Shown here: piece after piece, positions 27,852 to 35,483 of the stretch
Position numbering within the stretch: position 1 is the stretch's first letter
Layout of the letters: each line of letters opens with the position of its first letter
NCBI RefSeq assembly: GCF_000284255.1
Contig: NC_017075.1
Span: 434,001 to 498,000 of the forward strand
Source: Rubrivivax gelatinosus IL144
Lineage (GTDB): Bacteria > Pseudomonadota > Gammaproteobacteria > Burkholderiales > Burkholderiaceae_C
DNA: 64,000 nucleotides
Reading direction: 5' to 3'
Translations under genes and position numbers: made by a program
Notes under the pieces: model-generated
Database searches by the model: none
Told to the model about the DNA's origin: nothing
What the model saw: only the letters and a program-made list of their open reading frames with translations

Positions 27852-28802
27852 TCAGGCGGGTGGCGACGGGTAGCTGTCGCGGATCTTGATCAGGCCGGCG
27901 TGCCATTGGACAGGCAGCCAGGCCGCCAGCATGTAACGCCAGTCTCGAGGCCCTCCGTAACCCTCGCGCATCACGGCGCGGAACAAGGTGCGTGCGGCAG
28001 GCAGATCCCGGCGCCAATAGGCTTCGTAGGCGCGCTGCAGCAGGATGCCGAGGGTCAGTTCGCGTACCCGCCTGTGGCCCAGGCGCCTGGACACCTCGGG
28101 GTGGGCCGCAAGGAACCGCCGCTGTACGAGCAGGTGGTTCGTGGCCAGACGCACCTTGTCGCCGGTGATCTGCCCCGTGCCGTGGTGATGGTAGTAGGCC
28201 AGCACCCGCGGCACGCGAACCAGCGTGGCATCGAGCGCCATCCGTAGCCATAGGTCGTAGTCCATGCAGGACTTCAGCGTGGCGTCGAATCCGTCGACCG
28301 CCAGCACCGCCTGCCGCCGCACCAGCGCGCCGTGGATGGGCCAGGGGCAACTGCGCAACAGCGCGGCGGACTTGTCTCCGGCTTCGTAGTCCGGCGGGAT
28401 GTACGGGGCGTCACGGCCGGCGCCCAGGCCCTTGTTCTGCCAGCCGCAGTAGGCGATCGCGTCCGGTGCCGTTCCGTCGAGTGCCGCGACCATCGTCGCG
28501 AGGAACTCCGGGCACCAGGTGTCGTCGCTGTCGAGGAACGCGAGCAGCGGCGCCTGCGCCGCCGCCAGGCCTGCGTTCCGCGCTGCGCCCGGCCCTTTGT
28601 TTTCCTGATGCAGCAGCCGGATGCGCGGATCTCCGGAGGCCAGTTCCGCGGCGATCGCTCGCGATTCGTCCGTCGATCCGTCGTCGACGATCAGCAGCTC
28701 CCACGCGGTGAAGGTCTGCACCTGCACGCTGCGCACGCTGTTCGCGAGGTGGCGCGCGGCATTGAAGCACGGCATCACGACCGAGACGGCGGGCGAGCTC
28801 AT
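27852..28802 (-). CDS. GT2 family glycosyltransferase (paralogue of the gene at 21038-21988)
   Basis: A 316-residue GT-A enzyme with AVSVVMPCFNAARHL, LLIVDDGSTDESRAI, GPGAARNAGLAAAQ and LAFLDSDDTWCPEFL carrying the metal site. It has the same length and block order as the GT2 at 21038-21988 (YCGWQN, YIPPDYEAG, WPIHGALVRR, DWRYMLAAWLPVQWHAGLI). It is the last gene of the minus operon starting with the FkbM methyltransferase. Its ATG overlaps the stop of the methyltransferase gene (28799-28802). Confidence 0.88.
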   Translation of the reverse strand: MSSPAVSVVMPCFNAARHLANSVRSVQVQTFTAWELLIVDDGSTDESRAIAAELASGDPRIRLLHQENKGPGAARNAGLAAAQAPLLAFLDSDDTWCPEFLATMVAALDGTAPDAIAYCGWQNKGLGAGRDAPYIPPDYEAGDKSAALLRSCPWPIHGALVRRQAVLAVDGFDATLKSCMDYDLWLRMALDATLVRVPRVLAYYHHHGTGQITGDKVRLATNHLLVQRRFLAAHPEVSRRLGHRRVRELTLGILLQRAYEAYWRRDLPAARTLFRAVMREGYGGPRDWRYMLAAWLPVQWHAGLIKIRDSYPSPPA

Positions 28803-29731
28803 GTCGCAGCGGCCTCGCCAGAAGGCCGTCGACGAAGGATGCACAGCCCGTCGACGGTCTGCATGTCTTCGACCTGCCAGTCGGGGGCTGCGCTTCGCCA
28901 GCGCCTCACCATCTCCCGTTCCTCGGGCCGTCGCGCGTCGTCGACGACGACGACGACGCTCGCGGACAACCGGCTTTCCAGAGCCGGCACCGCCGGCCAG
29001 CGCGCCGGTTCCCTGTCTTCCGGCGGTTGCGGAGGGCCATCCACCAGAAGCAGGTCGATAGCGCCCAAGGTGTCCAGAGCCGATGCGGGAATGTCGTACC
29101 AGAGGCGCCGCGTGCCTTGCAGGTCGATCGGCGCGAGCGGTGCGCAGACGACCGTGACCTGCCGTTCCAGCCCGAGCAGCGCCACCTGGCGGCGTGTCCG
29201 TTCGGCCCACACCGGATCGTGGTCGATCGACAGCAGGCGGCCCTCGCCGCCTTGTCGTTGCAACGCCTGGCCGATCAGCAGGGTCGAGACGCCCGATCCC
29301 AGTTCAAGGACGGCGCGCGGCCGCTGCAGCAGCACCTCCCGGACCAGGAGCGCTGCGGCGTCGCCGGTCAGCGCCCATCCCCCGCCCATCGGAAGCGGGA
29401 GCTCGGCGGTGTAGGGCTGCAGCCGCACCAGTCCATGGATGTCGCCGATGTCCCGCCTCAGGCCCTCGACGCGGTCGCGAAGCGTGTGGCTGCGGTTGTC
29501 CACCATCGAGGCGAGCGACATGCCCACACCGCGGATGACCGCTGCAAGAACGCCACACACGGTCGCCACCGGCCAAATCGCCGACCTCGGGCACCAGCCC
29601 GCAACGGCACCCAGGCCACAGATCACGGCGCCGGTGGCCGCGGCCGCCAAGGCGGTCTTCAAGAGTTTTGCTGGGGAGTCGATCATCCGGAAACGAGCGA
29701 TGCATTGCTGGAGCGTCGCCGGCTGCGTCAT
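28799..29731 (-). CDS. Membrane-anchored class I SAM-dependent methyltransferase
   Basis: A 310-residue protein. Two hydrophobic segments near residues 25-70 anchor it in the membrane. The catalytic domain follows with the SAM-binding motif AVLELGSGVSTLLIGQAL, the acidic strand LLSIDHDPVWAERT and AIDLLLVDGPPQPP. The methyl acceptor is probably a sugar hydroxyl or a carboxylate of the glycan, judged from context. The start overlaps the flippase stop as ATGA (29728-29731). Confidence 0.82.
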   Translation of the reverse strand: MTQPATLQQCIARFRMIDSPAKLLKTALAAAATGAVICGLGAVAGWCPRSAIWPVATVCGVLAAVIRGVGMSLASMVDNRSHTLRDRVEGLRRDIGDIHGLVRLQPYTAELPLPMGGGWALTGDAAALLVREVLLQRPRAVLELGSGVSTLLIGQALQRQGGEGRLLSIDHDPVWAERTRRQVALLGLERQVTVVCAPLAPIDLQGTRRLWYDIPASALDTLGAIDLLLVDGPPQPPEDREPARWPAVPALESRLSASVVVVVDDARRPEEREMVRRWRSAAPDWQVEDMQTVDGLCILRRRPSGEAAAT

Positions 29732-31185
29732 GCACGCCGTCGAAACGCTTCACGTATCCGCGCGCCCTCCCCGTGCAGACCGCGAAACGGTATGAATAAC
29801 AGCGCGCAAGCATAGACGAGCCCGCCGGTCGTTCCGACGATCAGCAGGTGCAACAGATCGTGAGCGAGCCAGCCGGAGGGCAAGCCGTACTCGAGTGCCG
29901 CCAAGGTTGCCGCGAGCATCGTGTTGAGGGCTGCTGCCGGAACCAGCGCCAGGCCGATGTCCCGCCAGCTCGCACCCAGGGCCTCCAGCGCCAGACGCGT
30001 CATCAAGGCGCAGCTGATCGTGGATGCGAGCACCATGGCCCAGGCCACGCCTTCGAGCCCCCAGCGAAGCGACAGCGCCACCAGGGTGGCGGTCACGGCG
30101 AGGTTCACGAGCTGGATCGGCAGTTCCCGGTCCAGGCGGTTGAGGGCCGCGGCGACGGCACCGGACAGGTTCGCGAGCAGCCAGAACGGCCACGCGGCGG
30201 CCATCACCGACAACGGACGTGCGGCGGCGGTCCAGTGGTCGCCGTAGACCCCTCTGACCAGGGGTTCGGCCAGCCAGAGCAGGCCGACATAAAAGGGCGT
30301 GCCGTAGACGGCCACCAGGGCGACGCTTCGCAGGTAGAGGTAGCGGCATCTGTCGGAGTTGCTCTGTTCCGCGGCCATCGCCCGAAACAGCACCTGGTAC
30401 ACCGACCCGGAGACGAAGGAGAACGGCATCCTGGCCAGGCTCTCCGACTTGTTGAACAGGCCGACGGCGGCCGGGCCCAGCGAGGTCGACAGGATGAAGA
30501 CGTTGACGCGCGCCTTGGCGTAGTCGACGAGATCGTTGGCGGTGACGAGAAAGCCGTAGCGGGCCAACTCGCCGGCGCGGCCGACGTCGCGTGACAAGCC
30601 CGGCCGCCAGCCGGTGAGCCGCGTCAGGATGGCCGATTGCAGCGCGGCGCCCAGCAGGCCGCTCCAGACCAGGCTCCAGACGCCGCAGCCCAGTGCCGCC
30701 ATGCCGATGCTGACGGCGCTGGAGAACACGAGGCTGGCGATCGTGACACCGGCCTGGGCCTTGAACCGCATGGCTCGCGTCAGCAGGCTGTTGGGCAGGT
30801 TGAGGAAGGGTCTCAGCAGGAAGCTCAGCGCCGATACGCGCAGGAGATCCTCGTACAGCGGCGTCTGGTACCAACGGGCCAGCAACGGCGCCAGCGCGAA
30901 GAAGACGAGGTAGATCAGCAGTCCGATGGCCAGCTGCAGCGTGAAGACGATGTCGTAGTCGGCCTTGTCCGCCGTCTTGGCCCGTACCAGCGCCTGCCCC
31001 ATGCCGCCGCCGGCCACGAAGCCCGCGAGGCCGGTGAAGACCTGGATCGTCAGCAGCATGCCGAAGGCTTCGGGCGCCAGCAGGCGGGCCAAGACGATGC
31101 CGAAGGCAAAGGCCAGGACCTGCTCGCCCGTTCGCCCGGCGAACAGCCAGGCGGCGCTGCGCCGCAAGGTCTCAACGCTCGACAT
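29728..31185 (-). CDS. Oligosaccharide flippase (Wzx type, MOP superfamily)
   Basis: A 485-residue membrane protein with about 12-14 hydrophobic segments. The opening AAWLFAGRTGEQVLAFAFG and ARLLAPEAFGMLLTIQVF, and the block LFNKSESLARMPFSFVSG, are characteristic of the polysaccharide transporter branch (RfbX/WzxC-like) of the MOP superfamily. It should flip lipid-linked repeat units across the inner membrane. This makes a second export principle in the same locus besides the Wzm/Wzt-type ABC exporter. Confidence 0.9.
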   Translation of the reverse strand: MSSVETLRRSAAWLFAGRTGEQVLAFAFGIVLARLLAPEAFGMLLTIQVFTGLAGFVAGGGMGQALVRAKTADKADYDIVFTLQLAIGLLIYLVFFALAPLLARWYQTPLYEDLLRVSALSFLLRPFLNLPNSLLTRAMRFKAQAGVTIASLVFSSAVSIGMAALGCGVWSLVWSGLLGAALQSAILTRLTGWRPGLSRDVGRAGELARYGFLVTANDLVDYAKARVNVFILSTSLGPAAVGLFNKSESLARMPFSFVSGSVYQVLFRAMAAEQSNSDRCRYLYLRSVALVAVYGTPFYVGLLWLAEPLVRGVYGDHWTAAARPLSVMAAAWPFWLLANLSGAVAAALNRLDRELPIQLVNLAVTATLVALSLRWGLEGVAWAMVLASTISCALMTRLALEALGASWRDIGLALVPAAALNTMLAATLAALEYGLPSGWLAHDLLHLLIVGTTGGLVYACALLFIPFRGLHGEGARIREAFRRRA

Positions 31186-31266
31186 CGGCGCTCCGTACTG
31201 GCCCGAGGAGGGCCATGACGCCGGTGGCGCCGACGACGCACACGGTCCCTGCGCAGCCGCGGGCTG

Positions 31267-32166
31267 CTACGGCCGCTGAAGCAGTTCCTCGACCGCCCGG
31301 TGATAGGTGCGGGTCGGAATGCCGAGATTCGACTGAGCGACGACGCAGATCCTTTCCGGGTTGCGCTCCAACGCGCTTCGAGGATCGCGGAAGAAGTCTG
31401 TGAAAGAAGTCTGGTCCCATAGAATCAAATTGAACGGCTGATCTCTTCGCATCAGCTCGGGTGGCGCTAGAACCTCTTCCACGAAAATCCCGTAGAGCGA
31501 ATACTCTGAAAAGGTCTCGGTGCCTCTGAGCACTTCCTGCCAGGGTTGGCCGTGAACGCTCTCGATATGCTTCAGAAGCGCGGCGACCCAGTCGGGATAC
31601 ATGATCGCCGGATAAGCCATGTAATGGTGCTCGGTGCCGCCCGGGGGCAGGCCAAGAAGGCGTCGAGCGCCCGCAATGTGTTCCCGGTGCTTGCCGCTCT
31701 CGCTGTCCGGCTCCTCGCGTACCAGGACTCGGCGGCCAAGCGGGGCGATGTCGTCGAGACCGAACGGCCGCACGAAGAACAGATCCGAGTCGACGACGAT
31801 CATCGGCGCCGAGGGCTCGCATAGCGCCGCCGCACCCAGCTTGGCGATCTGCTGGATGATCCAGCCCGGTCGACCCGCCCAGCGCGAGAGCCGCCAGGCC
31901 TGATTCGGTGCGATTCCGGTGATCAGGCGATAGGCGGCATGAGGGAAGTAGCGGCTATCGACCAGCGACTGCTGAGCAATCAGTTCGCAGTCGTCCGTAC
32001 CCATTGCCGACCGGAAAGCGCGCATGTCGGCCTCGGGCACGGCGACGATGTGCCGACAGGGCGACGCGAGAAAACGCCGCAGGGTGCGCCGCATCAGCAG
32101 CAGGCGTTCGAGGTCGCCGAGGTAAGAGGGCGTGAAAAGCGTCGGGCGAGGCGTGTTGTGCGTCAC
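31267..32166 (-). CDS. DUF6492-like protein
   Basis: A 299-residue soluble protein. The pattern TPSYLGDLERLLLMRRTL, an HIVAVPEADM strand, GWIIQQIAKLGAAAL and MIVVDSDLFFVRPF (a DxD in VDSDLFF) fits the DUF6492 family, which looks like a GT-A-type fold. A glycosyltransferase function is therefore plausible but not demonstrated. The start is a GTG at 32166 preceded by AAGGA nine bases upstream. It lies between the acyltransferase and the flippase genes and is read with them. Confidence 0.75.
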   Translation of the reverse strand: MTHNTPRPTLFTPSYLGDLERLLLMRRTLRRFLASPCRHIVAVPEADMRAFRSAMGTDDCELIAQQSLVDSRYFPHAAYRLITGIAPNQAWRLSRWAGRPGWIIQQIAKLGAAALCEPSAPMIVVDSDLFFVRPFGLDDIAPLGRRVLVREEPDSESGKHREHIAGARRLLGLPPGGTEHHYMAYPAIMYPDWVAALLKHIESVHGQPWQEVLRGTETFSEYSLYGIFVEEVLAPPELMRRDQPFNLILWDQTSFTDFFRDPRSALERNPERICVVAQSNLGIPTRTYHRAVEELLQRP

Positions 32167-32203
32167 GGTTGTCGTCCTTCGAAGGAACGCTGTGCTTCGA
32201 ATG

Positions 32204-34225
32204 TCATCGGACGACCTCGGCACCTGACCCGGAGGTCCTGGCCGCGAAGACCTTCGGCACGATGACCTTCGAGCCTTCGACATTGAGGTGGTCGCCGTCG
32301 GCGTAGTAGGTCGTGCGCCCGTCGGGTGCTGTCGTCCGGCATTCGTCCTGCGTGCAGAGCGCGGAATCAAAATGCAGAACCACGGCCCCGGCCTCCCGTT
32401 CCAGGCGTGCCAGCGACTCGTTGATCGTGCCTTGCCTGGCCATGCGCTCTGCGTGGCCGATGCTGCAGGTCGTGCGGCCGAGCACGATCTGTCCGAGCTG
32501 CTGCTTGAGGAAACAGTCTGCGGCATTGAAGCCGCCCGAGGGCGGCGGCGCGACGACGATGACCTCGCGCCCCGTCGCCTTGATGGCCGCGATCGTCGCG
32601 ATGAAACGCTGGAGTACCTCTTGGCGCTCCGTGGTGATGCTGCCGTGCTCACCGTCGAATATTCGAAGAGAACCCGCCGTGAGATATCCCTGGAAAGGCG
32701 AGGCGAGAATGACGTGGCGCACGCTGGGTGTCGACAGTATCATTTCGAGGGCCGCCTTGTTGAAATTCAGGCAGTCCCGCGCCCAGCTGGCATCGTGTTC
32801 GGAGTCCAGCGACGCGACGCCCGGAATAGGGGCGCAAGCGGCTTTCGTCAGCTGCAGCATCGAGTTGCCGACCTCGCGCATCTGCAGCAATCCGGGAACG
32901 AGGTGCATCGCGAAACTGTCGCCCCAGACCACGTACTCCGGATTCGGCGCCGTGCGGCAACTGGAGGCGTCGCGCACACCGGCCTCGCGCGCGCAGGCCA
33001 CGCTGATCCCCTTTGCCGCCGGCGGCACGATATCGGCTGCCTTGTCGCCCCAGCGCATTTCCTGCATCACATAGGGAAGTGCCATCACGGTGAGCGAGCA
33101 CGCCAGCAGTGCCGCGACGCTGTGGCCGAGCCGGCCGCCGCGGTGGAACCTGAAGCGCTGCTCCACGTGACGCCATTGGAGGTACGCGAGAGCCACTGCA
33201 ATGGCCAACAGGCTGAAGCGCACCAGCGCCGGCGGTTCGCCCAGATAGGCCGCGGTCGCCAACGCGAACAGGGGCCAGTGCACGAGGTACAGCGAATACG
33301 ACCAGTCACCTATCCGGGCGACGAGCGAGCTGCCGGGATTGCGCGGCAGCCATTCCCCGCGGCCGGCCAGCAGCAGCACCATGCCGGCGGTCACGAGTAT
33401 CGCGTCCCAGCGCGGGTGGATCTCGTCGATCGGATGCACCAGCAGCACCAGGACGCCCAGAAGGGCCAGCCATTGCACCGGGCGCGGCGGCGTGCGCAGC
33501 CGATCGACCTGGGTGACCGCCAGCAGCGATCCGGCCAGCAGTTCCCAGGCCCGGGTCGGCAACATGTAGAAGGCCAGCTGTCTCGAGTCGAGATCGGGAA
33601 GCCGCCAATAGGTGTGTGCCTTGTCCACGGCAACGATGCAGAGCGCCAGGCTGAGCACGGCGGTGCCGCCCAGCAGTACCAGACGCCGGCGCCTGGGCAC
33701 GGCCCAAAGCAGCAGCGGCAGGAGAAAGTAGTACTGCTCCTCGAGCGAGAGCGACCATGCATGCAGCAGCGGCTTCATCTCGGCCGCGGGTTCGAAGTAC
33801 CCGGTCTGCGCCGGCAGCACGAAGTTCGCGGTGAAGGTTGCCGTGCCCAGCGCTTGTGCCGCGAAGTCGGAGAACTGTCGTGGCGTCAGGATCCAGACCG
33901 CCAGAACGCTCGTCCACAGCAGCATGAAGCAGGCGGCGGGGAGCAGGCGCTTTGCCCGGCGGAAGTAGAAGCCGACGAAGGAAAATCGGTTCTGATCGAG
34001 ATCGCGAAGAATGTTTCGAGTGATCAGGAATCCTGAGATGACGAAAAAGACGTCGACCCCGAGATAACCGCCCGACAAGCCGAATAGACGCGCGTGGTAT
34101 GTCGCGACCGACAGTACGGCGAGACCCCGCAGGAACTGAATGTCGTCGCGTACATCGTGACGTGCTACGGCCTCCTGCGGCGACGGCGCGCTCAACGCCA
34201 TCGCTGCGGCCACGGTCGCGGTCAT
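32204..34225 (-). CDS. Acyltransferase 3 family protein with C-terminal SGNH domain (OafA type)
   Basis: A 673-residue protein. The N-terminal part has about ten membrane segments and the AT3 motifs DIQFLRGLAVLSVATYHA, GGYLGVDVFFVISGFLI, the FYFRRAKRLLPA segment and HAWSLSLEEQYYF. The C-terminal part is a periplasmic SGNH domain with the nucleophile in YVVWGDSFAMHL and a DGDHLNVEGS end motif. Such fusions O-acetylate surface polysaccharides. The ATG at 34225 is preferred; a GTG at 34294 would overlap the FkbM gene by 7 bases. Between the two genes an AT-rich stretch (TATATA near 34260) could be an internal promoter. Confidence 0.9.
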   Translation of the reverse strand: MTATVAAAMALSAPSPQEAVARHDVRDDIQFLRGLAVLSVATYHARLFGLSGGYLGVDVFFVISGFLITRNILRDLDQNRFSFVGFYFRRAKRLLPAACFMLLWTSVLAVWILTPRQFSDFAAQALGTATFTANFVLPAQTGYFEPAAEMKPLLHAWSLSLEEQYYFLLPLLLWAVPRRRRLVLLGGTAVLSLALCIVAVDKAHTYWRLPDLDSRQLAFYMLPTRAWELLAGSLLAVTQVDRLRTPPRPVQWLALLGVLVLLVHPIDEIHPRWDAILVTAGMVLLLAGRGEWLPRNPGSSLVARIGDWSYSLYLVHWPLFALATAAYLGEPPALVRFSLLAIAVALAYLQWRHVEQRFRFHRGGRLGHSVAALLACSLTVMALPYVMQEMRWGDKAADIVPPAAKGISVACAREAGVRDASSCRTAPNPEYVVWGDSFAMHLVPGLLQMREVGNSMLQLTKAACAPIPGVASLDSEHDASWARDCLNFNKAALEMILSTPSVRHVILASPFQGYLTAGSLRIFDGEHGSITTERQEVLQRFIATIAAIKATGREVIVVAPPPSGGFNAADCFLKQQLGQIVLGRTTCSIGHAERMARQGTINESLARLEREAGAVVLHFDSALCTQDECRTTAPDGRTTYYADGDHLNVEGSKVIVPKVFAARTSGSGAEVVR

Positions 34226-34287
34226 TCTTGTCGCCCCATCAGGTTCTGTCGTGCCGGGTATATATAAGGCGAACAGTCGCCTCGGTG

Positions 34288-35196
34288 TCACCACCTGACG
34301 TTCTGGACCAAGCCCTCACTGAATCCCACCATCGCTGCATCGGGCGGCACCATGAGTACATCGCACTGGGATTCGTCTCGCTCTTCATAGGGTATGACGG
34401 GATTCTCGACGCGCAGCACCCGGTAGCCACGGGCCGTAAAGAAAGCGACCAGATCCGACTTGTTGGAGCCGAGGCTGCGCAGGAAGGAATCGGTGACCTC
34501 GATCAGCAGGTAAGGCTTGTCGCGCTGAAGCAGGCGCTCCATGCCGCGTGCCACGAGCATTTCAGCGCCTTCGACGTCGATCTTGATCAGTCGTATGAGC
34601 GGGAGGGAGTCCAGTAGATCGTCGATGGCCACGGCGGGTACCGTGACGCTGTGCGTCTCCTTTTCACCAAGAGGGCGTATCGACGTGGTCCCGGAGTGGT
34701 TCTGCGGACCGAGATGAAGCAACAGCTCACCGGCCTTGTCGGCGACGGCTGCGTGGTAGGCGACGACGTTCTGGTGCAGATTGCGTCTTGCCAAGGTTTG
34801 CAGCCGCTGATAAGTCGGAGGGGCGGCTTCGAACGAGAACACACGACCACCGTGTCCGACGGTGAGGGCAGCGACCGCCGAAAAGTACCCGACGTTGGCG
34901 CCGATATCGATGGCGTTGTCGCCGGGTCGAAGAATTTGAAGCGCCAGATTGATCAGCGGCTCACGTGGGTTCAAGCCGTTGATCAAGGTCTTCAGGCCGT
35001 CGAAACGTTCCTTGGGGTCGAGCTGGAGGAACGTCGCCTGTCCGACCTGCGCTTCTAGCGGGGACAGAGCGCTGAGCTGTCCGGAGTGTCGCGAAAGAAA
35101 GCGGCAGATCCGCCAGCGACCTGGGTAATGCTGGTGGATCCTGTTAAACCGACAGAGTCCGAGAAGTGCCGCTTGCCAATGCGCCGCAGTCCTCAT
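34288..35196 (-). CDS. FkbM family methyltransferase
   Basis: A 302-residue SAM-dependent methyltransferase. The FkbM pattern is clear: AIDIGANVGYFSAVAAL (SAM loop), GGRVFSFEAAPPTYQRL, and the signature IRLIKIDVEGAEMLVARGM. It probably O-methylates a sugar of the polysaccharide. The start ATG at 35196 has a GGGAGA ribosome site. It is the first gene of the minus operon ending at 27852. Codon use looks more relaxed than in the flanking core genes. Confidence 0.88.
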   Translation of the reverse strand: MRTAAHWQAALLGLCRFNRIHQHYPGRWRICRFLSRHSGQLSALSPLEAQVGQATFLQLDPKERFDGLKTLINGLNPREPLINLALQILRPGDNAIDIGANVGYFSAVAALTVGHGGRVFSFEAAPPTYQRLQTLARRNLHQNVVAYHAAVADKAGELLLHLGPQNHSGTTSIRPLGEKETHSVTVPAVAIDDLLDSLPLIRLIKIDVEGAEMLVARGMERLLQRDKPYLLIEVTDSFLRSLGSNKSDLVAFFTARGYRVLRVENPVIPYEERDESQCDVLMVPPDAAMVGFSEGLVQNVRW

Positions 35197-35483
35197 CGAC
35201 GTCTCCCCTCCATCTGCCCACGAGTCGACCATCGGGTGCGCAGGTCGCGGCGCGCGTGCCAAGGACAGGGCCGGCCGCGAGTGCCGCCCGCATGCGACTA
35301 CATCGTTGACGTGATCGTCCGTGCCATCGGGCGTGCCCAGCCGACGGCGCTGATTGAACGCGTGGCGGATCGTTTCCCGATCACGGTGCCACCCCCGTCG
35401 GATCACGCGGCGAGCATACCCCGCAGGTTCTGGGCCACGCCCCCCAGGCCGAGGGGCGGGTCGACGACTCGGGGATGGAGTGA
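35197..35483. other. Intergenic region without a recognisable gene
   Basis: These 287 bases lie between the start of the FkbM methyltransferase gene and the stop of the next minus-strand gene. No coding sequence, hairpin with T-run or tRNA was seen. The promoter of the FkbM operon must lie here, or transcription must enter from upstream. Confidence 0.5.

Noticed and set aside
34255..34270. TATATA-rich stretch as a definite promoter for the AT3-SGNH gene
   Set aside because: AT-rich text is rare here and the position is suitable, but no -35 box was found, so it is only mentioned with that gene.
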